The notes beneath the pieces were generated by a model. It was not told the origin of the DNA, did not search any database, and worked only from the letters and a program-made list of their open reading frames with translations. This document shows positions 22,175-30,026 of a stretch of DNA of 41,059 nucleotides, piece by piece; the stretch's first letter is position 1; every line of letters begins with the position of its first letter. Source of the stretch: Proteiniborus sp. DW1 (lineage in GTDB: Bacteria; Bacillota; Clostridia; Tissierellales; Proteiniboraceae); the NCBI RefSeq assembly GCF_900095305.1, contig NZ_FMDO01000026.1, positions 1 to 41,059 of the forward strand, in the 5' to 3' direction. The position numbers and the translations under genes were made by a program.

Positions 22175-23566
22175 ATGGATTACATTGAATTTCTTGAAAG
22201 AAAGAAAAAAACGGAAGAAACTGCAGGAATAAAAGTTAATCCTGAAATGCTAAATAAGAATCTATTTGATTGGCAATCTGAAGTAGTAAGTTGGAGCTTA
22301 AGAAAAGGTCGTAGCGCATTATTTGAGGAATGCGGTTTAGGAAAAACAATTCAACAGTTAGAATGGGCAAATCAAGTTCATCAAAAGACTAATAAGAATG
22401 TATTAATAGTAGCACCATTGGCCGTAAGTAGACAGACTCAAAGAGAAGGTGAAAAATTCGGGATAGAAACTCATATAGCCAGAAAACAGAAAGATGTTAA
22501 AAAGGGGATAAATATAACCAACTATGAGATGCTAGAACATTTTGACCCAGATGAATTTATAGGAGTGGTTTTAGATAAGTCCTCAATATTAAAATCCTTC
22601 ATGGGAAAGACAAAAAGAATGTTAGTACAAGCCTTTGAGAATACACCATATAGATTAAGTTGTACAGCAACACCAGCACCTAATGACCACATGGAAATAT
22701 TAAACCAAGCTGAATTTCTAGGAATAATGAGTAGTAGTGAAGCTTTAGCAATGTGGTTCATCAATGATACTCAAAACATGGGGACATATCGACTAAAGAA
22801 ACATGCAATAAAGCCGTTTTGGGAATGGGTTAGCACCTGGGCAGTCAGTATAAGTAAGCCTTCAGATATAGGTCCATATAGTGATGAAGGATTTATTTTA
22901 CCCAAGTTAAATGAAAACATAGAAGTAGTTGAAATAAGTGAAATAGATAAAACCTTCCAAGATGGATTTTTAAGAGAGATAAACACCAATGCAACGGCCT
23001 ATCATAAAGAGAAAAGATTTACAGCTGAAAAAAGAGCAATAAGAACGGCTGAAATAGTAGCAAGAAAATCTGACAAACAACATGTAGTTTGGTGTGATAC
23101 CAACTATGAAGCAGATCTATTAATGAAATATATTCCTCAGGCTGTAGAAGTTCGAGGAAGTGACAGAGTAGAGAAAAAAGAGGAATCCATCATGGGATTC
23201 ATCGATGGTGATATTCGAATTCTAATTAGCAAGCCCACTATATTTGGTTATGGACTGAACTTACAAAATTGCTCCAATACTACATTTTGTGGACTTAGCT
23301 ATAGCTATGAAGATTACTACCAAGCATTAAAGAGATTTCACAGATTCGGCCAGAAGGAAGAAGTAAGTAGCAATATTGTAATAGGTTCAACCGAGCTAAA
23401 CATACTAGAAACAATAAGGAGAAAACAGCAACTTCATATAGAAATGAACGAAAACATGTTCAGCAGCATTAAAGAAATTCAAGGTCATAGCATAAAGGGT
23501 ACAAAATTTAAGTTAAACCTAGATGAAATAAAAATAGAATTACCAAAATGGGCAGTAGGAGAGTGA
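22175..23566 (+). CDS. SNF2-like phage DNA helicase/ATPase with altered motif II
   Basis: 463 residues, ATG behind CTGGAGGT. Superfamily 2 with motif I ECGLGKT (52-58), motif Ia VAPLAV near 88, motif III CTATPAPND near 160, motif V near 360 and motif VI QALKRFHRFGQ near 390. Motif II reads VVLDKSSILK, with lysine 135 in place of the glutamate expected from the usual LDESSILK (AAG at 22577-22579). This should weaken or abolish ATP hydrolysis unless the strain is variant. Family role: phage DNA remodelling, often paired with methyltransferases as here. Confidence 0.88.
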   Translation: MDYIEFLERKKKTEETAGIKVNPEMLNKNLFDWQSEVVSWSLRKGRSALFEECGLGKTIQQLEWANQVHQKTNKNVLIVAPLAVSRQTQREGEKFGIETHIARKQKDVKKGINITNYEMLEHFDPDEFIGVVLDKSSILKSFMGKTKRMLVQAFENTPYRLSCTATPAPNDHMEILNQAEFLGIMSSSEALAMWFINDTQNMGTYRLKKHAIKPFWEWVSTWAVSISKPSDIGPYSDEGFILPKLNENIEVVEISEIDKTFQDGFLREINTNATAYHKEKRFTAEKRAIRTAEIVARKSDKQHVVWCDTNYEADLLMKYIPQAVEVRGSDRVEKKEESIMGFIDGDIRILISKPTIFGYGLNLQNCSNTTFCGLSYSYEDYYQALKRFHRFGQKEEVSSNIVIGSTELNILETIRRKQQLHIEMNENMFSSIKEIQGHSIKGTKFKLNLDEIKIELPKWAVGE

Positions 23567-23570
23567 TAAG

Positions 23571-24464
23571 ATGACTAAGCAATATCATGGAGAGAATTTC
23601 TCAATCTATAACGGAGATTGTGTAAGAGTAATAAAAGAAATTCCAGATAATAGTGTGCATTTCAACATATTCAGTCCACCTTTTGCTAACCTATACATCT
23701 ATTCAGATGACTTAGCAGATATGGGAAATTGCAAAGATATAGATGAATTCTTTGAACAATTTGACTTCCTTATTCCTGAACTTTACAGAGTAACAAAACC
23801 AGGCAGATTATGTGCAGTACATTGTAAACAGCTAGTGAAGTATAAAGGCAGGGATGGCCGAGCAGGGTTGACTGATTTTAGAGGAGAGATAATTAGACAC
23901 TTTGAAAAGTTCAACTGGCAATATCATTCAGAAGTAACTATATGGACAGACCCAGTACTCGAAATGCAAAAGACTAAAGCCCATGGCCTACTATATAAAC
24001 AAGTAAGAAAAGATGCAAGTTTCTCACGGCAAGGATTACCTGATTACCTAGTAGTATTCAGAAAATGGGCAGAACAAGATGAAGAACATCTAATAGAGCC
24101 AGTAGAACATACAAAAGAGGATTTCCCACTACCTATATGGCAAAGATATGCAAGCCCAGTATGGATGGACATTCAAAGGACTAATGTATTAAACGTACAA
24201 CAGGCCAAAGAAGATAAAGACGAAAAACATATTTGTCCTCTGCAGCTAGATGTAATAAAAAGAGCGATAGATTTATGGACTAATCCAGGAGATATAGTAT
24301 TTAGTCCATTCATGGGAATAGGTAGTGAAATATACCAAGCCGTAAGGATGGGAAGGAAAGGTATAGGGATTGAACTTAAGGAAAGTTATTTCGAGCATTC
24401 TTATAAAAATATCATGATGGCAGTTCAGGAAAGCAATCAAGTATCAATATTCGATTTTCAGTAG
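23571..24464 (+). CDS. Beta-type DNA amino-methyltransferase (N4-C or N6-A)
   Basis: 297 residues, ATG four bases after the helicase stop. The catalytic motif IV is SPPF at 35-38, before the AdoMet-binding motif I-like FSPFMGIGSEIYQAVRMGRKGIGIELK near 245, which is the circularly ordered beta class. SPPF fits either N4-cytosine or N6-adenine products. No restriction enzyme lies nearby, so it probably protects phage DNA from host restriction or marks it. Target sequence unknown. Confidence 0.88.
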   Translation: MTKQYHGENFSIYNGDCVRVIKEIPDNSVHFNIFSPPFANLYIYSDDLADMGNCKDIDEFFEQFDFLIPELYRVTKPGRLCAVHCKQLVKYKGRDGRAGLTDFRGEIIRHFEKFNWQYHSEVTIWTDPVLEMQKTKAHGLLYKQVRKDASFSRQGLPDYLVVFRKWAEQDEEHLIEPVEHTKEDFPLPIWQRYASPVWMDIQRTNVLNVQQAKEDKDEKHICPLQLDVIKRAIDLWTNPGDIVFSPFMGIGSEIYQAVRMGRKGIGIELKESYFEHSYKNIMMAVQESNQVSIFDFQ

Positions 24465-24470
24465 GGCGTA

Positions 24471-24526
24471 TGTGCAAGGGGAAACCGACAAAGTTTGGCG
24501 ACCGAGAAGGTTTCTCCACAAGCACA
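24471..24526 (+). ncRNA. Structured RNA-like element between the two methyltransferase genes
   Basis: Nested pairing: TGTGC (24471-24475) with GCACA (24522-24526), and GGGGAAACC (24478-24486) with GGTTTCTCC (24509-24517, one G-U pair). A small inner hairpin sits in the 22-base loop (TTGG with CCGA around 24495-24505). The 118-bp gap is by far the longest between genes in the middle of the early operon and its GC is well above the surroundings. No frame with a start fills it and no T-run follows. Could be an RNA regulator, a processing site or a packaging-type element. Confidence 0.5.
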
Positions 24527-24582
24527 CACAGTTTTATTGTAACACTAAAGATTACAAAAAGATATATGAAGGGGAGCTATAG

Positions 24583-25560
24583 ATGACAGTTCAGATATTA
24601 GAACTATTTGGTGGTATTGGTTCACCTAGAATAGCCCTTAGAAATATTGGTATTCCAGTCAAATCAATAGATTATGTTGAAATAGATGAAAAAGCAGTAA
24701 GAAGTTACAATGCAATGTTTGAAAATGAATTGAAATACAAAACTCAAGATGTAAGAGGTTGGAATCTAAAGCCTGATATATTAATCCATGGTTCACCTTG
24801 TCAAGATTTCAGTATAGCTGGAAAACAAAAAGGAGCAGACCCCAATAGTGGGACAAGGTCTAGCCTTATGTGGGAAACATTGCATATAATCGAGCAAATG
24901 GGAGTATGGAAGCCGAGGATTGTGATATGGGAAAATGTAAAAAACGTATTATCTAAGCACATGATCCATAACTTCAATAAATACTTAAAGAAAATGAAAC
25001 AAATGGGATATACAAACTCTTATGAGGTTTTAAATGCAATGGAATTTGGATTGCCACAGAATAGAGATAGAGTATTCGTAATTTCATGTTTGGACGGAAC
25101 ATACTTTAAATTTGATGATTTAATTAGGACAGAACCTCCACACATAAGAGAGTATCTTGAAGATACTGAGGAAGAAAAATATATAGTAACCCAACCAAGT
25201 ATGCTTAGAGTCATTGACAAGAAACCAAAGAACTTTAATGGATATGTGAAGATAATAGATTCTTATTGCGAAACAATCACTACTAAGCAAATGAGAAGCC
25301 CTAATAGTGGGGTAATTGACTTAAAAGACGGAAGATATAGATATTTAACCGAGAGGGAATGTTGGAGATTGCAAGGCTATTCTGATGAAGATTTTGAAAA
25401 TGCTTTGTCAGTTCATCCAGGAAGAGAAGGTTGTTTAAATGGAGCATTATATCATCAAGCGGGTAACTCGATTCCAGTGACAATATTTGAGAGTATCTTT
25501 AGAAAGATATTCTTTGGAGAGGTCCAGAAAGTTACAAGACAATTATCACTTCTAAAATAG
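24583..25560 (+). CDS. DNA (cytosine-5) methyltransferase
   Basis: 325 residues, ATG behind GAAGGGGAG. Full set of motifs: I (LELFGGIGSPRIAL, 6-19), IV with the catalytic Cys73 (GSPCQDFS), VI (WENVKNV near 109), VIII (PQNRDRVFVIS near 155), and IX-X (TTKQMRSPNS, QAGNSIPVTI near 295). It methylates cytosine C5. Together with the preceding enzyme the phage carries two unlike methylases, consistent with evasion of restriction. It follows the structured segment and a small TGTAA/TTACA hairpin near its ribosome binding site. Confidence 0.93.
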   Translation: MTVQILELFGGIGSPRIALRNIGIPVKSIDYVEIDEKAVRSYNAMFENELKYKTQDVRGWNLKPDILIHGSPCQDFSIAGKQKGADPNSGTRSSLMWETLHIIEQMGVWKPRIVIWENVKNVLSKHMIHNFNKYLKKMKQMGYTNSYEVLNAMEFGLPQNRDRVFVISCLDGTYFKFDDLIRTEPPHIREYLEDTEEEKYIVTQPSMLRVIDKKPKNFNGYVKIIDSYCETITTKQMRSPNSGVIDLKDGRYRYLTERECWRLQGYSDEDFENALSVHPGREGCLNGALYHQAGNSIPVTIFESIFRKIFFGEVQKVTRQLSLLK

Positions 25561-25573
25561 GAGGTTTGAAGAA

Positions 25574-25870
25574 ATGAATAGAACCCAAAGGCGAAAAACT
25601 GAGAAGAATTTAAAGAAAATCATGACAGATAAACAACTTAAGAACCTTAAAGAAGATATTTCAAATGAATTTATATCTAAAAAAGTAGAAGAAAGATTTA
25701 ATCATACATGGGAAAAGTTCGGGACCATATTACTAGAAACTATGAGGGAATTCAGAATCAGTCAAGAGAGAATAAATCAGATAGTTACAACAGCTTATAA
25801 CAGACTTGAAGAAGAGTTAAAGGGGGCTGGCAAGAATGAAGGATTATCTAAATGCTCAGGAAATGAATGA
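25574..25870 (+). CDS. Phage protein, unknown (helical)
   Basis: 98 residues, ATG behind AGGAGGT. Basic start (NRTQRRKTEKNLKKIMTDKQ), then helical without recognised motif. It overlaps the next gene by 35 bp. The NRTQRRK start is frequent in tail or regulatory phage proteins, but this does not identify a role. Confidence 0.6.
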   Translation: MNRTQRRKTEKNLKKIMTDKQLKNLKEDISNEFISKKVEERFNHTWEKFGTILLETMREFRISQERINQIVTTAYNRLEEELKGAGKNEGLSKCSGNE

Positions 25871-26336
25871 TGTCTTACTAGTAGGAATTCTACTAGATAA
25901 ATCAGCGGTAATTAGAGAAGAATGGATGAAACGAGACAATCTAACCAAAGAAGAGCATAAGGCATTGAAAACAGCACAAACATATCTTGCCAAATTCTAT
26001 GAACAATTAATGAGAAGATTAGACATAAAAGAAGTCAAGAAGATGATGAAACGAACAGCGGATTATGAACTTAAAATAATCGATAAATTCACACTTAAAA
26101 GGCTTCAAGGCACATGGCAGGAAGAAATGAAAATCGCTCATGTGGATAGGGAAGAATTCGAGGACTGGTGCGAACAAATAATGCAGATTCACTGTAAAGG
26201 GTGTAAAAAACATTTTGGCCAATGTAACTTACATGATGTATTTTATAATAACTTTGTTCCTGAAAGTGGTTGGAACCTTGAAAGATGCAGATATGCATAT
26301 AAGGAAGTCAAGAAGAAAAAGAAGATAAAAGAGTAG
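25836..26336 (+). CDS. DUF5651-type phage protein
   Basis: 166 residues, ATG behind AAGGGGGC. Helical N-terminal half; C-terminal half with a metal-binding look: CEQIMQIHCKGCKKHFGQCN then HDVFYNNFVPESG and CRYAY. The pattern fits the DUF5651 family of Firmicute phages. No activity known. Overlaps the previous gene by 35 bp. Confidence 0.65.
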   Translation: MKDYLNAQEMNDVLLVGILLDKSAVIREEWMKRDNLTKEEHKALKTAQTYLAKFYEQLMRRLDIKEVKKMMKRTADYELKIIDKFTLKRLQGTWQEEMKIAHVDREEFEDWCEQIMQIHCKGCKKHFGQCNLHDVFYNNFVPESGWNLERCRYAYKEVKKKKKIKE

Positions 26337-26346
26337 GGGGTTAATT

Positions 26347-26541
26347 ATGAGAACGTTAAATTCATATATAGCTAAGAGCATAATCAGATATTTGAATGGA
26401 GATTACGGAGAGTATAGAAGTCTTAAAAATAAAGCTTTGGAAATACATAAAGAAGAGCAATATCAGCGAAGATGTATCTTAACAATTGGAGAGACAATAC
26501 CAAGCTCAACAAAAAAGAAAATCTATAAGATGGTGAACTAA
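26347..26541 (+). CDS. Small basic phage protein
   Basis: 64 residues, ATG behind AGGGGGT. Basic, helical (SYIAKSIIRYLNGDYGEYRS), with no cysteine pairs. Lies directly before the ArpU-like regulator and may belong to the same control unit. No family recognised. Confidence 0.55.
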   Translation: MRTLNSYIAKSIIRYLNGDYGEYRSLKNKALEIHKEEQYQRRCILTIGETIPSSTKKKIYKMVN

Positions 26542-26560
26542 AAACATAAGGGGTGAGTAG

Positions 26561-27109
26561 ATGGGCTTAGAATACATTAGCTACATCCAGACAGAAGAAT
26601 TATTTAAGGCATGGCCAACAATTCAAGGAATAAAGGAAAGTTTAGCAATAGAACTTAGAGCATTAGAAGTAGCCAACTCAGATGAAAAAGATGAATACAT
26701 CTACACTCAAGTTGTAGGCAACAAGGTTATAACTGATATTCCTCCAACAGGGAAAATATCAGACACGACAGGAGACATAGCTGCTAATTACATGAATGTC
26801 ATTAATCGTGACTATTATAACACTTTAGAAGCTATAAAGAAAGATAAGTTTTATATAGAGCTAGTTGACGATAAGCTAAACATAGCATTTAGGAGATTAA
26901 CCTCAACACAACAGAAGCTACTTAAACTGTTCTACTGGGAAAAGAAAACATGGGCAGAGGTACTTGAAGAGCTTAAAAAGGACAAGCATTTTATTAGTAA
27001 ACATCAAGCACAGGTTCAAAGAAGAGTTAGTATCGAGAAGTTGCAAAGCATATCTAAAATTACGGTAGAAGCATATTTAAAAGTAATGGAATTAGTGGAG
27101 GTGGAATAG
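26561..27109 (+). CDS. ArpU/sigma-region-4-like late transcription regulator
   Basis: 182 residues, ATG behind AGGGGTGAG. The C-terminal 70 residues resemble sigma-70 region 4 (LTSTQQKLLKLFYWEKKTWA then QAQVQRRVSIEKL); the N-terminal part (YIQTEELFKAWPTIQGIKES) is typical of ArpU/DUF1492 proteins. These activate late gene transcription in Gram-positive phages, usually just before terminase. Here the late genes are on the other strand and no terminase follows, so its target promoter must lie elsewhere. Confidence 0.75.
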   Translation: MGLEYISYIQTEELFKAWPTIQGIKESLAIELRALEVANSDEKDEYIYTQVVGNKVITDIPPTGKISDTTGDIAANYMNVINRDYYNTLEAIKKDKFYIELVDDKLNIAFRRLTSTQQKLLKLFYWEKKTWAEVLEELKKDKHFISKHQAQVQRRVSIEKLQSISKITVEAYLKVMELVEVE

Positions 27110-27265
27110 ATGGATATCAAAGAATGTTGCAAATACTGCATGAGCATATACACTTCTACACCTGCAAGTCCTAAAAGAAAATACAAGTTTTGTCCTATGT
27201 GTGGTGAGAAACTAGATTTTAGTCGTAAGGTCTATAAGTTGAAATTGGAGGAGGTCGAAGAATGA
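27110..27265 (+). CDS. Small zinc-ribbon protein
   Basis: 51 residues, ATG overlapping the previous stop, behind GAGGTGG. A CCKYCMSIYT half and a CPMCGEKLDF half make a rubredoxin-like zinc ribbon with a short acidic helix at the end (KLKLEEVEE). Overlaps the YopX gene by 4 bp. Function unknown. Confidence 0.65.
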   Translation: MDIKECCKYCMSIYTSTPASPKRKYKFCPMCGEKLDFSRKVYKLKLEEVEE

Positions 27266-27699
27266 GAGAGATTGAATTTAGAGCATTAACTAATTCAAAG
27301 GTTGAGGTAAAGGGATATTACGTTTATGATGAACATTTAAAATTACATTACATCGACACTGGCAGAGGTGTTATGGTGGAAATAAATCCTGATACATTAG
27401 GCCAGTATATTGGTATAAAAGATGTTTGCAAAAGGAAAGTATTCCAAGGGGATATTGTCAAGGTCAGAGAAATCATATATGAAAATTGTAAAAGAAAGAA
27501 AATAGATAGAATAGATGAATATATAGGCGAAGTAGTTTGCCATCAATACGGTTGGCACATAGCAGAAAAGTTGGAAAACGGCACTAGATATCATTCATTG
27601 TGGTTATGGAACATTAACGGAGAGAATGATGACACTATGGAGATTTTAGGTAACAGATGGGATACTCCAGAACTTTTAGAAAGAGAGGGCTTTGAGTGA
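27262..27699 (+). CDS. YopX family protein
   Basis: 145 residues, ATG behind GGAGGAGG. The YopX start MREIEFRALTNSKVEVKGYY, then LGQYIGIKD, VFQGDIVKV and the ending EILGNRWDTPELL. This is a very common phage family, first named from Bacillus phage SPbeta, with no established function. A beta-rich fold is likely. Overlaps the next gene by 1 bp. Confidence 0.9.
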   Translation: MREIEFRALTNSKVEVKGYYVYDEHLKLHYIDTGRGVMVEINPDTLGQYIGIKDVCKRKVFQGDIVKVREIIYENCKRKKIDRIDEYIGEVVCHQYGWHIAEKLENGTRYHSLWLWNINGENDDTMEILGNRWDTPELLEREGFE

Positions 27700-28433
27700 T
27701 GAATAAAACAAAGATTGATTGGGCTGATTATAGTTGGAACATAGTCACAGGCTGTAAAAACGATTGCGAATATTGTTATGCTAAGAAGATTGCTAATAGA
27801 TTTAAGGATAAAAATAATCTAACATATGTAAATGGAGTTAAGCCAGAACATTTATCAAATATACCTTATCCATATGGATTTTTACCTACATTTCACCCTA
27901 ATAGATTGAATGACCCGCAAAAGGTTAAAGAGCCACAAAGTATATTTGTATGCAGCATGGCCGACTTATTTGGAGAATGGGTGCCAGATGAATGGATAAA
28001 AGATGTATTTAAGGCTTGTGAGAAGGCTCCACAACATAGGTATTTGTTCCTTACTAAGAATCCTGATAGGTATATAGATTTATATGAGAAAAAGATATTG
28101 CCATATAAAGAAAATATATGGCTAGGAACAACTATAACAAGACCAAGTGATGAATTTGTATTCTTCAAAGATACTCCATATAAAAGCTTTATAAGTATAG
28201 AACCGATACTAGAGCCATTTGGACAATTAGCTAAGGGAGAAATGCCCCAATGGATAATAGTTGGAGCAGAAACAGGCAATAGAAAAGGCAAAGTAATCCC
28301 TAAAAAAGAGTGGATTATGAGCATCAAAGAGCAATGTAGAGCTGCAGGAGTGCCTTTGTTCATGAAGGAAAGCCTAAGAAAATTAATGGGAGAAGACTTT
28401 GTTCAGGAGTTCCCGTGGGAAAAGAGGGAATGA
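27699..28433 (+). CDS. DUF5131 (phage Gp37/Gp68) radical-SAM-like protein
   Basis: 244 residues from the ATG overlapping the previous TGA. Start TKIDWADYSWNIVTGCKNDC. The cysteines at 19, 23 and 26 form CxxxCxxC as in radical SAM enzymes, followed by YCYAKKIANRF. Further conserved blocks: FVCSMADLFGEWVPDEW, RYLFLTKNPDRYI, WLGTTIT and WIIVGAETG. The family is found mostly in phages and mobile DNA. Substrate unknown; it may modify a nucleic acid or peptide. Confidence 0.88.
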   Translation: MNKTKIDWADYSWNIVTGCKNDCEYCYAKKIANRFKDKNNLTYVNGVKPEHLSNIPYPYGFLPTFHPNRLNDPQKVKEPQSIFVCSMADLFGEWVPDEWIKDVFKACEKAPQHRYLFLTKNPDRYIDLYEKKILPYKENIWLGTTITRPSDEFVFFKDTPYKSFISIEPILEPFGQLAKGEMPQWIIVGAETGNRKGKVIPKKEWIMSIKEQCRAAGVPLFMKESLRKLMGEDFVQEFPWEKRE

Positions 28434-28436
28434 TTA

Positions 28437-28670
28437 ATGGACATTGAAAAAGCTATAGAAGAGTTGAAGTATGTTAGACAATTTTTCCATGTAGACGAAG
28501 AGAGTTTAGACTTAGCAATAAAAATACTCGAAAACCAAATAGCTAAGATTATCACGAGAAAAGATATATCGGAATCTTATAAATGCCCTAGTTGTAATGA
28601 AGATAGAAGTTGGAAGGACGGAAGATGTTGTAAGAATTGTGGTCAACTACTTGATTGGAGGAATGATTAA
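28437..28670 (+). CDS. Small zinc-ribbon protein
   Basis: 77 residues, ATG three bases after the previous stop; the ribosome binding site (GAGGGAATGA) overlaps that stop. Helical first half, zinc ribbon in the second (YKCPSCNEDRSWKDGRCC then KNCGQLL). Its stop overlaps the next start. No family recognised. Confidence 0.6.
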   Translation: MDIEKAIEELKYVRQFFHVDEESLDLAIKILENQIAKIITRKDISESYKCPSCNEDRSWKDGRCCKNCGQLLDWRND

Positions 28671-29047
28671 TGCCAGCAGATAAATTTGTAGGTAGATTAT
28701 ATACAAGCGACCCAATAACAGGCGAAAAAAGAGAGATTAAAGGTATTCAGGAGTTTACTATTAACACTGATGAAATAGCTGACTATGAGCCTATAGAAGT
28801 CCCTAAGGAGATAAATATATCATTAAACAATGTAGAAATATCGCAGGAAGCAATAGAAATGCTAATAGGCAAACATAGAGTCCTTAAAGGCAGTCTTAAA
28901 GGAATAACAGAGCAAATAATAAATCAAATATTGCCGAATGAAATTTCATGGATAGACCTTAAGCAAAACAGAGTTCATAAAAAGGGTAGAATTAATAAGA
29001 AGTGGCGTAAAAGACATGGATATACTTGTACGGTGTACTATGAATAG
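28670..29047 (+). CDS. Phage protein, unknown
   Basis: 125 residues, ATG behind TTGGAGGAAT. Beta-rich first half (GRLYTSDPITGEKREIKG), helical middle, and a very basic tail (RVHKKGRINKKWRKRHGYTC) that could bind nucleic acid. This pattern of a beta domain with a basic end is found in several clostridial phages. No function known. Confidence 0.6.
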   Translation: MPADKFVGRLYTSDPITGEKREIKGIQEFTINTDEIADYEPIEVPKEINISLNNVEISQEAIEMLIGKHRVLKGSLKGITEQIINQILPNEISWIDLKQNRVHKKGRINKKWRKRHGYTCTVYYE

Positions 29048-29059
29048 GAGGATTTATTG

Positions 29060-29314
29060 ATGACTAAAGCCGAGTTACTAAAAGCAAATGAAATCAGATC
29101 TGAAATAGATAAATTAGAAGATTTTATATGGCAGGCAGAGAAGACTTGGACTGGAAAAATAATAAAACAAACATCTAGATATATATTTAAGTCTAATGCC
29201 TATGGCACAATGGAATCAGCTGAATATGAGTTAGATAATAAAATGAAAAATAAGGTGCTTGATTTGTTGAGGGAAAGATTAAAGGAATTGTATAGTGAGT
29301 TGGAGAGGATTTAA
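29060..29314 (+). CDS. Small coiled-coil phage protein
   Basis: 84 residues from the ATG at 29060, behind AGGAGGATT. Long helix at each end (LLKANEIRSEIDKLEDFI, then DLLRERLKELYSELERI) around a basic middle. Last gene of the early operon, with a terminator directly after it. Confidence 0.6.
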   Translation: MTKAELLKANEIRSEIDKLEDFIWQAEKTWTGKIIKQTSRYIFKSNAYGTMESAEYELDNKMKNKVLDLLRERLKELYSELERI

Positions 29315-29320
29315 TTCTCG

Positions 29321-29355
29321 GGGTTCGCCTTGCGTTATGGGTGAACCTTATTTTT
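29321..29355 (+). terminator. Terminator of the early operon
   Basis: GGTTCGCC (29321-29328) pairs with GGTGAACC (29339-29346, one G-U pair), followed by a T-rich run. The same two words occur in inverted order in the hairpin at 29893-29924, on the other side of the first cargo gene. Confidence 0.7.
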
Positions 29356-29377
29356 ATAGGGTTAATCTTGGGGAAAT

Positions 29378-29386
29378 ATGATATAA
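29378..29386 (+). promoter_or_regulatory. Extended -10 promoter of the coiled-coil cargo gene
   Basis: TGATATAAT, a perfect extended -10 hexamer, without a good -35 element. It directly follows the early-operon terminator and lies 35 bases before the ATG at 29421, so this gene is transcribed on its own. Confidence 0.6.
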
Positions 29387-29420
29387 TTTTCTTAAAAATT
29401 ATCAAAACAGGGGAGAAGAA

Positions 29421-29816
29421 ATGGATAAATATCATGTTTTAGAAAAATATAATTTAGAAAAAAAGATTGAAAAAGAATATGAATTAAAAACAAAAAATCA
29501 TAGAGGGGCAACAGACCTTATTACAAGATTTAGGATTTGTAAAAAACATATTAATGAAAAACAGGTTGAAATAAGAAATGATCTTGATAAGTTGCAAAGA
29601 GAAACGGAGTGTTTCAAACTAAGCGAAATTCCAAACCCCGAGGGGTTAAAACATACTAACTGTTATTTTTGGTATATAAAAAATATTGATAGCATATGTG
29701 AAAGTTGCGAGTTTTATAATAGTGTACTTAAAGAACTTCAAGAATCTATAAGTGAGTTAAGTAAAGCAGCTGATGATTTTTTAAAAGCGGAATATGATGA
29801 ATATTGGGATGCTTGA
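29421..29816 (+). CDS. Coiled-coil cargo protein, unknown
   Basis: 131 residues, ATG behind AGGGGAGAAG. A long basic-acidic coiled coil (1-70) followed by a cysteine-containing segment (HTNCYFWYIKNIDSICESC) and an acidic helix. Two cysteine pairs may bind metal. Base composition is more AT-rich than the early operon. It has its own promoter and terminator, so it is a typical moron gene. No family recognised. Confidence 0.65.
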   Translation: MDKYHVLEKYNLEKKIEKEYELKTKNHRGATDLITRFRICKKHINEKQVEIRNDLDKLQRETECFKLSEIPNPEGLKHTNCYFWYIKNIDSICESCEFYNSVLKELQESISELSKAADDFLKAEYDEYWDA

Positions 29817-29892
29817 TATTTTAAGAGTATTTCTAATACTGTATTATTCAGAAATAGGTTTTACAGTATTTTTATGTAGTATTACAAGTATA

Positions 29893-29924
29893 AGGTTCAC
29901 CCGGGATTAATGGCGAGCCTTTTT
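29893..29924 (+). terminator. Terminator after the coiled-coil cargo gene
   Basis: AGGTTCACC (29893-29901) pairs with GGCGAGCCT (29912-29920) with one mismatch and one G-U pair, then a run of T. It is close to the reverse complement of the terminator at 29321-29346. Confidence 0.65.
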
Positions 29925-29949
29925 ATATATGATACGTTTTATATGGATA

Positions 29950-29958
29950 TGATATAAT
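29950..29958 (+). promoter_or_regulatory. Extended -10 promoter of the Shedu gene
   Basis: TGATATAAT again, about 70 bases before the Shedu start, directly after the preceding terminator. No good -35. Identical to the extended -10 of the neighbouring cargo gene. Confidence 0.6.
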
Positions 29959-30026
29959 TTCAGTAACCATATTATTTTAGATACTTAGGTTATATTTATT
30001 GTAATCTATAACTTTTATGAAAGGTA

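Noticed and set aside
25574-26336. Frameshift between two overlapping genes (35-bp overlap)
   Set aside because: Both have their own ribosome binding site and start, and the second matches a stand-alone DUF5651-type family.
27893-28363. Minus-strand ORF of 156 residues
   Set aside because: It is the antisense of the DUF5131 gene, which has clear family motifs.
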